From: an uncultured Eubacteriales bacterium
GTDB taxonomy: Bacteria > Bacillota > Clostridia > Christensenellales > Aristaeellaceae
Assembly: GCA_902800625.1 (NCBI GenBank)
Contig: CADCFG010000011.1
Location: 1 to 57,278, forward strand
Direction of reading: 5' to 3'
DNA length: 57,278 nt
Below are positions 47,761 to 55,572 of the stretch, one piece after another (the stretch's first letter is position 1; every line of letters begins with the position of its first letter). The notes under the pieces are model-generated. The model was given only the letters and a program-made list of their open reading frames with translations. It searched no databases and was not told the DNA's origin. Both the position numbers and the translations under genes were made by a program.

Positions 47761-48274
47761 CGTTGGAACCCCCTTGTAACAACTGCGCGGCATAGTCCGT
47801 CATCTTCATGTTGTGCCGCATGGCGTATTGCTGCATACGCCGATGTGCCTCCGGCTCGTCGATTCGGTATTTGTCCATCAACAGGCGCTTCGCGTCCTCC
47901 ACCAGCGCCTTGTCCCGGCCCTCTCGGCGGGGCAGGCGCATGTAGTGCAACTGCGTCAGCATCTCCACCGCGCCTATGACCGCGCTGCCGGAACAGGGAT
48001 AGGAAAGCTTGAATACCTGCGGCGATTCACAGGCGTTGAGCGTCTCCGGCCTGCCGATCAGCAGGAACTGGAAGCTGCCGCAGAAGTCGGCGGCGATGTC
48101 ATCCGGCTGAATGCCGGAGACGAGCACGATGCCATCCTCGCATTCCGTCATCGTCCGCCGCAGTTCGCCCTCCGAAGCGCACAGGCGAAACACGGTATAG
48201 CCCGAGGAGGCCAGCAGCCTCGCAAGCTGGTTGCGGCTGGCCTCGGAGACACTGGCAATCACGATCCTTGACAC
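47753..48274 (-). CDS. ANTAR-domain RNA-binding antiterminator
   Basis: The 173-residue protein has an N-terminal receiver-like domain (MSRIVIASVSEASRNQLARLLASSGYTV). It lacks the usual acidic phosphorylation pocket: there is no DD pair near residues 8-10, and the expected phosphorylated Asp is not evident. The C-terminal ANTAR three-helix region is intact (LVEDAKRLLMDKYRIDEPEAHRRMQQYAM...MTDYAAQLL). ANTAR proteins bind paired hairpins in leaders and block terminators. In clostridia a relative follows glnA. It starts with GTG, GGGAGG upstream, 38 bases after glnA, and ends inside gltB. Intrinsic terminators in the glnA and amt leaders are natural targets, though I did not find the classic twin hexaloops. 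Confidence 0.9.
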   Translation of the reverse strand: MSRIVIASVSEASRNQLARLLASSGYTVFRLCASEGELRRTMTECEDGIVLVSGIQPDDIAADFCGSFQFLLIGRPETLNACESPQVFKLSYPCSGSAVIGAVEMLTQLHYMRLPRREGRDKALVEDAKRLLMDKYRIDEPEAHRRMQQYAMRHNMKMTDYAAQLLQGGSNDG

Positions 48275-48312
48275 GGCTGCGGCCTCCCTTCATATCACAG
48301 TAAACGGCGGGA

Positions 48313-49644
48313 TCAGTACATCACGAGGTAACGCTCAATTTCCCATGAACTCACATGCGTCCGGTAGGCGTCCCACTCCTTCTCCTTGCCCTCGACGTAC
48401 TGGGAAAGCACGTGCTCGCCCAGCGCCTCGCAGATGACTTCATCGGCCTTCAGGCACTTCACGGCCTCGTGCAGCGTGCCCGGCAGGCTCTCGATGCCCT
48501 TGGCTTCGCGGGTGGCGGCGTCCATGGCGAAGATGTTCTCGGTGATCTCATCCGGCGGGGTCAGGCCCTTCTCGATGCCGTCCAGGCCCGCGGCCAGGCA
48601 GACCGCCATGTTCAGGTAGGGGTTGCAGCTCGGGTCCGGGCAGCGCAGTTCCACGCGGGTGCCCATGCCCCGGGACGCGGGAATACGGATCAGCGCGCTG
48701 CGGTTGCTGGCGCTCCAGGCCAGGTAGCAGGGGGCCTCATAGCCCGGCACCAGGCGCTTGTAGCTGTTCACCAGCGGGTTGGTGATGGCCGCCATGCCGC
48801 GCACGTGCTTCAAGATGCCCGCGATGAAGGAATAGGCCTCCTTGCTCAGCCCTCGGCTGTCGGACGGGTCGGCGAACACGTTTTTGCCATCCTTGAAAAG
48901 GCTCATGTTGGTATGCATGCCGGAGCCATTGATGCCAAACACCGGCTTGGGCATGAAGGTGGCATGCAGGCCGTTCTTCTGGGCCAGGGTCTTCACCGCC
49001 AGCTTGAAGGTCATGATGTTGTCGGCGGCGGTCAGCGCGTCGGCGTACTTGAAGTCGATCTCGTGCTGGCCGGCGGCCACCTCGTGATGGCTGGCTTCGA
49101 TTTCAAAGCCCATCTGCTCCAGCGCCATGCAAATCTCCCGCCGGGTGCTCTCGCCGTGGTCCAGCGGGCCCAGGTCGAAGTAGCCCGCCTCGTCGCCGGT
49201 GGTGGTGGTCGGCCGACCCTGCTCGTCGGTCTGGAACAGGAAGAACTCACACTCCGGACCCACATTGAAGCTGTAGCCCATGTCGGCAGCCTTTTTCAGG
49301 ATGCGCTTCAACGTGCCGCGGGGATCGCCCGTAAAGGGCGTGCCGTCCGGGTTGTACACGTCGCAGATCAGGCGCGCCACCTTGCCGTGCTGGGGCCGCC
49401 AGGGCAGTATGGCGAAGGTGTCCAGGTCGGGCCGCAGGTACTGGTCCGATTCGTTGATGCGGACAAAGCCCTCGATGGAGCTGCCGTCGATCATGATCTC
49501 GTTGTTCACGGCCTTCTCGATCTGACTGGCCGTGATGGCCACGTTTTTCAGCTGGCCGAAGATGTCGGTAAACTGCATGCGGATGAACTCCACATCGCCG
49601 TCCTTGACGAGCCTGATGATGTCTTCCTTCGTGTACTTGCTCAT
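48313..49644 (-). CDS. glnA: Glutamine synthetase type I-alpha
   Basis: Joins ammonium to glutamate with ATP; a dodecamer in the cytosol. The 443-residue length and lack of the adenylylation loop place it in the GSI-alpha group of Firmicutes and archaea, which is normally under feedback and regulatory-protein control. Visible sites are [64 protein letters not shown] and [27 protein letters not shown] at 49644 has GGAGG 7 bases upstream, directly after the T-run of a leader terminator. First gene of a five-gene operon diverging from T-box-asnB. Confidence 0.97.
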   Translation of the reverse strand: MSKYTKEDIIRLVKDGDVEFIRMQFTDIFGQLKNVAITASQIEKAVNNEIMIDGSSIEGFVRINESDQYLRPDLDTFAILPWRPQHGKVARLICDVYNPDGTPFTGDPRGTLKRILKKAADMGYSFNVGPECEFFLFQTDEQGRPTTTTGDEAGYFDLGPLDHGESTRREICMALEQMGFEIEASHHEVAAGQHEIDFKYADALTAADNIMTFKLAVKTLAQKNGLHATFMPKPVFGINGSGMHTNMSLFKDGKNVFADPSDSRGLSKEAYSFIAGILKHVRGMAAITNPLVNSYKRLVPGYEAPCYLAWSASNRSALIRIPASRGMGTRVELRCPDPSCNPYLNMAVCLAAGLDGIEKGLTPPDEITENIFAMDAATREAKGIESLPGTLHEAVKCLKADEVICEALGEHVLSQYVEGKEKEWDAYRTHVSSWEIERYLVMY

Positions 49645-49661
49645 AATCACACCTCCGAAAT

Positions 49662-49702
49662 AAAAAAGGGGCAAGGGGCCGCATAAACACGACTCCCTTG
49701 CC
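49662..49702 (-). terminator. Leader terminator (attenuator) ahead of glnA
   Basis: On the minus strand GGCAAGGG (49695-49702), a 17-base loop that can pair further with G-T pairs, CCCTTGCC (49670-49677), CC and TTTTTT (49662-49667). It lies between the glnA promoter and the ribosome site, so the operon must be read through it. This fits control by the ANTAR antiterminator encoded second in the operon. Confidence 0.82.
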
Positions 49703-49715
49703 TTGTCACGCAGAA

Positions 49716-49745
49716 AGCATAGCATATCCATGGGCAGGCTGTCAA
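49716..49745 (-). promoter_or_regulatory. glnA operon promoter
   Basis: Minus strand TTGACA (49740-49745), 18-base spacer, TATGCT (49716-49721), giving a leader of about 65 bases that consists mostly of the attenuator hairpin. Confidence 0.75.
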
Positions 49746-49849
49746 GAGGTTTTGAATGTTAAATGAATTGGAAATGCGAATTTTGTGCAGAACCCGCCGC
49801 CATATAATGAAATATTGCAAGTTTACAAATACTTAATTGCAGAATCCTA

Positions 49850-49878
49850 TTGACAACGCCTTGCCGGGATGCTATAAT
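49850..49878 (+). promoter_or_regulatory. Consensus promoter of the T-box-asnB unit
   Basis: TTGACA (49850-49855), exactly 17 bases, TATAAT (49873-49878). Perfect sigma-A match, divergent from glnA. Confidence 0.92.
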
Positions 49879-49884
49879 CAGCGC

Positions 49885-50191
49885 AAAATTTCACAGCGAA
49901 AGCGTTGCGGAAGCAAAGTAACCCGGCGGGAATGAAGCCCTTGCCCATTCCCCGCGGCGGCATCCCAGAGAGCGGGCGACGGTGTGAATCCCGCATGAGC
50001 CACCGGGCGAAGAACCCTTCCAAGTCCAAACTGAAAGCAGCAATGTGATTAGGGGCGGCGTGCTGGCGGCACGTTACAGCGGCCAGGGTTGAACACGACC
50101 CGAGAAGAGAAGCAAATCAGGTGGCACCACGGAGCGGCGGCCTTCGTCCTGAAATCCAAACAGGACAGCCGACCCTTAACGGAGGTGCTTT
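49885..50191 (+). promoter_or_regulatory. T-box riboswitch controlling asnB (probably tRNA-Asn)
   Basis: A roughly 300-base leader with T-box hallmarks: AGTA (about 49917-49920), CAGAGAGCGGGCGACGGTG with GTGAATCCCGC for the distal part of stem I, and the antiterminator bulge in GGTGGCACCACGG (TGGC at 50122-50125). TGGC would pair with a tRNA ending GCCA, so discriminator G, as in tRNA-Asn. The probable specifier is AAC (50013-50015, in CGAAGAACCC), an asparagine codon that fits the downstream asnB. GCACC can pair with GGTGC next to the ribosome site (50182-50186), followed by T5. Uncharged tRNA would then free translation or block termination; which applies is not clear. Confidence 0.85.
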
Positions 50192-50193
50192 TT

Positions 50194-51777
50194 ATGTGTT
50201 CCATCTTTGGCGTTGAAGGAAAATCCATTCCCGAGGAAAAGCTGCGCGAATGCTTTGATCGAACGATCTCACGCGGCCCGGACATGAGCCGGTTCGTGGA
50301 GATTCCCCGCGGGTATCTGGGCTTTCACCGGCTGGCCATCATGGGCCTGACGGCAGAGGGCATGCAGCCCTTTCAGATGGGCGACAGCTTCGTGGTCTGC
50401 AACGGCGAGCTATACGGCTTCCGACCGCTCAGGCAGCGTCTGATCGACGAGGGCTTCCCCATTAAAAGCGCGTCGGACTGCGAGATCCTGCTGCCGCTGT
50501 ATAAGGAATACGGCGTGGAGATGTTCAAGACGCTGGACGCGGAGTTCGCGCTGATCCTGTACGACGGCGAGCAGGATCGGCTGATCGCCGCCCGGGACCC
50601 CATCGGCATTCGCCCGCTATACTACGGCTATCAGCCGGACGGCCATATCGCCTTCGCCAGCGAACCCAAGAACCTGATGGGTCTGTGTGATGAGATAAAG
50701 CCCTTCCCGCCGGGCTGCTACTGGGTGGACGGCGAGTTCGTGCGCTACGCCGACCCGGCCCACGTGGATCAATTCACGATGCGGGACGAGGAGCACATTT
50801 GCGCCAAGCTGCGTCGGCTGCTGATCGACGGCGTGGAGAAGCGCCTGGACGCCGACGCGCCGGTGGGTTTCCTGCTCTCCGGCGGGCTGGATTCCTCGCT
50901 GGTGTGCGCTATCGCCCAGAGGATTCTTGACAAGCCGATCAAGACCTTCGCCATCGGCATGGACATTGACGCCATCGACCTGAAGTACGCCCGCATGGTC
51001 GCCGACTACATCGGCTCAGACCACACCGAGGTCATCATCAGCGAGAAGGACGTGCTGGAGGCGCTGCCCACGGTGGTGGAGCTGCTGGGCACCTGGGACA
51101 TCACCACCATTCGCGCCTCCATCGGCATGTACCTGGTCTGCAAGTACATCCACGAACACACCGACATCCGGGTGCTGCTGACGGGCGAGATCAGCGACGA
51201 ACTGTTCGGCTACAAGTACACCGACTTCGCCCCCAGCGCCGCGGCCTTCCAGGAAGAGGCGGAGAAGCGCATCCGGGAGCTGCACATGTACGACGTGCTT
51301 CGGGCGGACCGCTGCATCAGCGTGAACAGCCTGGAGGCGCGGGTGCCGTTTGGCGACTTGAAATTCGTAAGGTATGCCATGTCGATCGATCCAGAGCTGA
51401 AAATGAACCGCCACGACATGGGTAAGTATCTCATCCGCAAGGCTTTCGCCGACGATCACATCCTGCCTGACGAGATCCTCTGGCGGCAGAAGGCGGCCTT
51501 CTCCGATGCGGTGGGCCATTCGATGGTCTCCGACCTTAAAGCCCTGGCCGAGCGCTCCTACACCGACGCGGAGTTTGCCGAAAAGGCTGCGCGATACGAC
51601 TACTGCCGCCCGTTCACGAAGGAGAGCCTGCTGTACCGGGAACTCTTTGAGCAGTATTATCCCGGCCAGGCGAAGATGATCGCGGACTTCTGGATGCCCA
51701 ACAGGACCTGGCCCGGCTGCGACGTGGATGACCCGTCCGCAAGGGTGCTGAGCAACTACGGGGCCAGCGGGTTTTAA
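50194..51777 (+). CDS. asnB: Asparagine synthase, glutamine-hydrolysing
   Basis: Makes asparagine from aspartate, glutamine and ATP. ATG at 50194 gives MCSIFGVEG, with the catalytic cysteine at position 2 as required for class II amidotransferases, and GGAGG lies 8 bases upstream. The amidotransferase half shows HRLAIMGL and CNGELYGF. The synthetase half shows the PP-loop LLSGGLDSSLVCAI, FAIGMD, LLTGEISDELFGYKY and EARVPFGDLKFV. Length 527 is normal for the AsnB group. It is controlled by the T-box upstream and followed, after 141 bases with a new promoter, by amt. The reading frame is open further upstream, but that is the riboswitch. Confidence 0.96.
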   Translation: MCSIFGVEGKSIPEEKLRECFDRTISRGPDMSRFVEIPRGYLGFHRLAIMGLTAEGMQPFQMGDSFVVCNGELYGFRPLRQRLIDEGFPIKSASDCEILLPLYKEYGVEMFKTLDAEFALILYDGEQDRLIAARDPIGIRPLYYGYQPDGHIAFASEPKNLMGLCDEIKPFPPGCYWVDGEFVRYADPAHVDQFTMRDEEHICAKLRRLLIDGVEKRLDADAPVGFLLSGGLDSSLVCAIAQRILDKPIKTFAIGMDIDAIDLKYARMVADYIGSDHTEVIISEKDVLEALPTVVELLGTWDITTIRASIGMYLVCKYIHEHTDIRVLLTGEISDELFGYKYTDFAPSAAAFQEEAEKRIRELHMYDVLRADRCISVNSLEARVPFGDLKFVRYAMSIDPELKMNRHDMGKYLIRKAFADDHILPDEILWRQKAAFSDAVGHSMVSDLKALAERSYTDAEFAEKAARYDYCRPFTKESLLYRELFEQYYPGQAKMIADFWMPNRTWPGCDVDDPSARVLSNYGASGF

Positions 51778-51789
51778 CCAGTTTTTCAC

Positions 51790-51818
51790 TTGACAAATCT
51801 TTATGACCGGCATAAAAT
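51790..51818 (+). promoter_or_regulatory. amt promoter
   Basis: TTGACA (51790-51795), 17 bases, TAAAAT (51813-51818), starting 12 bases after the asnB stop codon. Confidence 0.85.
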
Positions 51819-51836
51819 CACAACAAGTTCCAAACA

Positions 51837-51889
51837 GCGCAAGGGTGCGCAGTGAGATTCGTCTCACCGCCGCCCTTGCGCTTTGTTTT
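51837..51889 (+). terminator. Leader terminator (attenuator) ahead of amt
   Basis: GCGCAAGGG (51837-51845) pairs with CCCTTGCGC (51873-51881), followed by TTTGTTTT. Inside is a perfect GTGAGA-TTCG-TCTCAC hairpin (51852-51867). It is transcribed from the amt promoter before the coding region, so read-through is needed for expression. Like the glnA leader it is a candidate target of the ANTAR protein. It could equally end asnB transcripts. Confidence 0.82.
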
Positions 51890-51918
51890 GGAATCCACCA
51901 GGAAAGGAGCTGTTTACG

Positions 51919-53616
51919 ATGACATTTTCCGCTGTCAACACAATCTGGGTGCTGCTTGGCGCGGCGCTGGTGTTCTTCATGCAGGCGGGCTTCGCCATGT
52001 GCGAAGCGGGCTTCACAAGGGCGAAGAATACGGGTAACATTCTGATGAAGAACCTGATGGACTTCTGCATCGGCACGCCGCTTTATTGGCTGATCGGGTT
52101 CGGCATCATGTTCGGCGCGGGCACGGCGGCCTTCGGTTGGATCGACCCCTTCATCCTGAAGGATTACAGCCACATCCTGCCCGCGGGCGTGCCGCTGTGG
52201 GCCTACGCCATCTTCCAGACGGTATTCTGCGCCACCAGCGCCACCATCGTCTCCGGCGCGATGGCCGAGCGCACGAAGTTTTCCGCCTACTGCGTCTACT
52301 CGGCGGCGATCTCCCTGTTCATCTATCCCGTGTCCGGCCACTGGATCTGGGGCGGCGGCTGGCTCAGCGCGCTGGGCTTCCACGACTTCGCCGGTTCTAC
52401 CTGCGTGCACATGGTTGGCGGTATCTGTGCCCTGATCGGCGCGAAGATGCTGGGGCCCCGCATCGGCAAGTACGGGAAGGACGGCAAGCCCCGGGCGATC
52501 CTGGGCCACAACCTGTCCATCGCGGCGCTGGGGGTGTTCATCCTCTGGTTCTGCTGGTTTGGCTTCAACGGCGCCAGCACCGTGGGCATGGACAGCGACG
52601 AACTGATCGTCTCCGCCGGCCTGGTGTTCTTCAACACCAACCTGGCCGCCGCCGTGGCCACGCTGACCACCATGATCTTCACCTGGCTGCGCTACGGCAA
52701 GCCCGACGTGTCCATGACCTTCAACGCCTCGCTGGCGGGGCTGGTGGGCATAACGGCGGGCTGCGACGCGGTCAACCCCTTTGGCGCGGCAATTATCGGC
52801 CTGTGCTGCGGCTTTGCTGTGGTGCTGGCGGTGGAGTTCTTCGACAAGGTCGTGAAGATCGACGACCCCGTCGGCGCGATCTCCGTTCACGGCGTTTGCG
52901 GCGCGCTGGGCACGGTCCTCACCGGCCTGTTCGCCACGGGCGTTTCCACGATGAAGGGCGCGTTCTACGGCGGCGGGTTCAAATTCCTGGGCGTGCAGCT
53001 GCTGGGCGTCGCCTCGGTGATCGCCTGGACGGCGGTGGTCATCACCATCGTATTCTCCATCATCAAGGTCACCATCGGCCTGCGGGCCAGCGCGGAGGAC
53101 GAGATCATGGGCCTGGATCGCTCGGAGCACGGCCTGCACACCGCCTATTCCGGCTTCACCATCATGGCGGACAGCAGCCTGGAGGATGCCGAGCCCGTGG
53201 CTGTTCCCGCCGAGGAATATGAAGCGCCTGTGAGGGCAGTCAAGGAGAAGGCTCCCGACGCGCCCGTCTACACCAATGTGCGCATCATCTGCCGCCCGGC
53301 CAGCCTGGAGTCCCTCAAGAAGAGCCTGAACCGGATCGGCATCACCGGCATGACCGTCACCAACGTCATGGGCTACGGCACGCAGAAGGGCAAGCCGGAA
53401 TACTACCGCGGCACGCCGGTGGAGGTCACGCTGCTTCCTAAGGTGCAGGTGGACATCGTGGTCAGCAAGGTCCCGGTCAACATGGTCATCGAAACCGCCA
53501 AGCGCGTGCTGCATACCGGCCACATCGGCGACGGCAAGATCTTCATCACCGATGTCGAAAACGTCGTGCGCGTCCGCACCGGAGAAGAAGGCTACGACGC
53601 GTTGCAGTCCGAATAA
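51919..53616 (+). CDS. amt: Ammonium transporter fused to a PII signalling domain
   Basis: A 565-residue fusion. Residues about 1-410 are an Amt/Mep channel with 11 helices (FFMQAGFAMCEAGFTRAKN, SGHWIWGGGWLS, DFAGSTCVHMVGG and SVHGVCGALGTVLTGLF, which hold the twin pore histidines). A charged linker (about 410-448) leads to a complete PII/GlnK domain: VRIICRPASLESLKKSL, T-loop GYGTQKGKPEYYRGTPVEV with YYRG near 494, LLPKVQVDIVV and the B-loop TGHIGDGKIFI. In most bacteria GlnK is separate and blocks AmtB; here the sensor is tethered. Fusions are known in some clostridia. ATG at 51919 has GGAG 9 bases upstream. The reading continues without a break between domains. Confidence 0.95.
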   Translation: MTFSAVNTIWVLLGAALVFFMQAGFAMCEAGFTRAKNTGNILMKNLMDFCIGTPLYWLIGFGIMFGAGTAAFGWIDPFILKDYSHILPAGVPLWAYAIFQTVFCATSATIVSGAMAERTKFSAYCVYSAAISLFIYPVSGHWIWGGGWLSALGFHDFAGSTCVHMVGGICALIGAKMLGPRIGKYGKDGKPRAILGHNLSIAALGVFILWFCWFGFNGASTVGMDSDELIVSAGLVFFNTNLAAAVATLTTMIFTWLRYGKPDVSMTFNASLAGLVGITAGCDAVNPFGAAIIGLCCGFAVVLAVEFFDKVVKIDDPVGAISVHGVCGALGTVLTGLFATGVSTMKGAFYGGGFKFLGVQLLGVASVIAWTAVVITIVFSIIKVTIGLRASAEDEIMGLDRSEHGLHTAYSGFTIMADSSLEDAEPVAVPAEEYEAPVRAVKEKAPDAPVYTNVRIICRPASLESLKKSLNRIGITGMTVTNVMGYGTQKGKPEYYRGTPVEVTLLPKVQVDIVVSKVPVNMVIETAKRVLHTGHIGDGKIFITDVENVVRVRTGEEGYDALQSE

Positions 53617-53648
53617 ATGATCATTGTCTGATAGTAGTATCTCTGCTG

Positions 53649-53685
53649 TGGCGACGCCTCAAATCTTCGATTGGAGGCGTCGCCA
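53649..53685. other. Hairpin downstream of amt
   Basis: TGGCGACGCCTC (53649-53660) / GAGGCGTCGCCA (53674-53685), perfect 12 bp with further pairing in the loop (AATC/GATT). It is 33 bases after the amt stop and a likely transcript end, but there is no T-tract, so it may also act on the convergent ATPase transcript. Confidence 0.6.
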
Positions 53686-53855
53686 TGCGTAAAACGACTA
53701 ATTCTCCCCCGACACAATTACCTTTGGGAGAGAGCATGCGCGATCGCGGTTGGCATTTTTCATATATGGGATATCCTACAGAGGCATTCATACGCTCTCA
53801 CTTTTGGGTGAAATCCCGGAGTGCCACTCCATGATTTGTCTTGGGATTTCATGTA

Positions 53856-54092
53856 TTACACTTGATTCAGCGTCTGGATTTGCACCAGTTTTACGTTTCT
53901 CTCCCCGCTGGTCGCCTCCCAGCAGTAATCGCTGAACCGGGAGACGGATGCCAGGATCAGCGTGGTGAAATAGTAGGGCACGACGGATGGCGCGGCGTCT
54001 TCTATCGCACGCCATTCCTCTTTGCCGCAGCGCTCGTTTGGCCTGTCGAACAGTTTTAAAACGACGTATCGGCTCTCGTATTCATTGGTCTT
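53856..54092 (-). pseudogene. Displaced 3' end of the ATPase gene (frameshifted)
   Basis: After the ATPase frame reaches FDYVSR, the protein-like reading continues in another frame. It runs TNEYESRYVVLKLFDRP, then CGKEEWRAIEDAAPSVVPYY, FTTLILASVSRFSDYC and ends at TAA (53856-53858), about 77 codons. One extra base in the run at about 54089-54097 (TTTCAAGACC on the minus strand) would join the two parts as FDYVSKTNEYESRY and give a protein of about 450 residues. Composition of this tail is clearly protein-like, unlike the 11 residues that end the current frame. Confidence 0.75.
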
Positions 54093-55210
54093 GAAACATA
54101 GTCAAACCGGGTTCCGTTGACGACAACATCCTGTTTAAAGGGCTTCTGTACATCGATCTGCGTGCGCAGATAATGAAGCTGATGCTGATCCAGCCATTTC
54201 AGCACCGTCTGTCTGAACGTCGCCGGGAGCAGCACATTGTCACAGTAATCCATAAATGCCGAAAAGGTGCGTTCAGAAAAGCTGACGTCGTCAGCTGCTT
54301 TGGCGGCAAACAGGAAGCGGAACCAGAGCAGCAAGTAGTTGGTCGCCGGTTTATATCGTGCAAAACTGCACGCTTCTTTTTCACGGACAATCAAGCCATG
54401 TGCTTCGAGTGCCTTGAGGTACTTGTCCACTTTGTTGTTCGGAAAACCGGACAGCTCGGACAGTTCGGAAACGCGGCTCCTGCCGGTCGCAACTCCGTAC
54501 ATCAGGGTATTATAGCTCTCCGGCGAGCGAAAGCAGTACGCCAGCCATTCCTGGGCCAAGCGGTAATAGGCGGAGTCCAGGCACAGCCAATTCCTCAAGT
54601 TTTCCTCGAAAGACAGATGCACATCATATGCGCTCAAAAGATAGGGATTCCCGCCGGTTATGGTATATAACCGAAAGGTATCCTCATCCTTCAACTTGAA
54701 TATGCGCCGCAGCTCTGCAGGCGATATGGGCTCTATAAATGCTTCTTTTCCACACATGGGCATATGCTCCCAGGGCTTCAACAGAAACACCACAAAGAAG
54801 GAATACTTCTTGTTATTCTCCAGAATTCTCTGAAGCTGGAGTATGAATTCATCCTTGTCATTCCGCGCACCGGCGTCATCGAAGAAGATGACGCCGTGTC
54901 TTTTTATGCCGTAGTCATATAGCTGATCGAAGAAATCCTCCCATGTTTCGCAAGGTCGAAAGATATCCGGGTAATGCGAAGCGAATACACGCGGCGCAAA
55001 CGATGCGTCCAGATGCTTGAATGAGAAATAGAGTGTATTGGGATACAGATCGCAATACGCCAGCGCGCCCGCTGTCTTGCCCGCGCCGGGGTTCCCCTTT
55101 ACATAGAGACCCTCATCATGGTGGTAGTCAATTCTTTTCGCGCGAAAGCTGCCCGTGTATTTCGTATATGCACGTTTGATCGTATCTGTGAATGCCTTTG
55201 GATATAGCAT
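54056..55210 (-). CDS. AAA-type ATPase (archaeal ATPase/DUF234-like family), truncated by a frameshift
   Basis: The P-loop ATPase has Walker A GNPGAGKT (about 39-46 from the ATG at 55210), Walker B GVIFFDDAG (near 107), a sensor-like FFVVFLLKPWEHM, and a C-terminal winged-helix stretch (VSELSELSGFPNNKVDKYLKALEAHGLIV). The order matches the archaeal-type ATPase families found widely in bacteria, usually about 450 residues with a nuclease-like end; their function is poorly known. Here the frame stops early after 384 residues, and the missing end lies in another frame (53856-54092). I prefer the ATG at 55210 (GGGGTGGGG upstream) over the one at 55231. Lower GC than its neighbours, probably acquired. 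It may be a pseudogene, or the shift may be a sequencing error. Confidence 0.8.
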   Translation of the reverse strand: MLYPKAFTDTIKRAYTKYTGSFRAKRIDYHHDEGLYVKGNPGAGKTAGALAYCDLYPNTLYFSFKHLDASFAPRVFASHYPDIFRPCETWEDFFDQLYDYGIKRHGVIFFDDAGARNDKDEFILQLQRILENNKKYSFFVVFLLKPWEHMPMCGKEAFIEPISPAELRRIFKLKDEDTFRLYTITGGNPYLLSAYDVHLSFEENLRNWLCLDSAYYRLAQEWLAYCFRSPESYNTLMYGVATGRSRVSELSELSGFPNNKVDKYLKALEAHGLIVREKEACSFARYKPATNYLLLWFRFLFAAKAADDVSFSERTFSAFMDYCDNVLLPATFRQTVLKWLDQHQLHYLRTQIDVQKPFKQDVVVNGTRFDYVSRPMNTRADTSF

Positions 55211-55446
55211 ATCCCCACCCCGAATTATCATATCATGAGTTTATCTATTCTCCATTATATCAGTTACTCTCTTCTATTTGTATTCCGTATTTGTATTTCA
55301 CAAAGAATTAACGTCATCCGTGTTGGCTAAAAATGTCCTGTAAATCGCGTTTTTGGCGAACCTGACATCAGACACAGCCAACTTTTCTTCTGCAAGGTAC
55401 CGTGTTCTGCCCCGATAAATCCCTTTAGGGGTGAAGGGGCAAGAAA
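55211..55446. other. Leader and gap between the ATPase and parM-like genes
   Basis: AT-rich near the ATPase start, with a TATAAT on the minus strand near 55250 that may be its promoter. Towards parM there are GC hairpins (for example CCCC/GGGG around 55417-55438). A minus-strand open frame at 55298-55519 has no support. The promoter of the parM-like gene should lie here, but I cannot place it. Confidence 0.4.
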
Positions 55447-55467
55447 GTGCACCTTGAAAACTGAATA
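55447..55467 (+). promoter_or_regulatory. boxA-like antitermination element
   Basis: GTGCACCTTGAAAACTGAATA resembles the boxA of Bacillus rRNA leaders (TGTTCTTTGAAAACT). It lies about 105 bases ahead of the parM-like gene, in the right direction. No rRNA gene is nearby, so it may recruit Nus factors to a long transcript of a mobile element. Confidence 0.55.
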
Positions 55468-55572
55468 GTCCGTCAACCGAGAAAGCAAATCGTTTGCCGG
55501 GCAGCCACTCATTACTCACTCGACTTACTCACTCGACCAACCCATTAAACAAAACAAGAAAAGAGGTATGTT

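Noticed and set aside
55298..55519. 73-codon minus-strand frame before the parM-like gene
   Set aside because: No ribosome site, overlaps the boxA-like element and leader hairpins, and the product resembles nothing.
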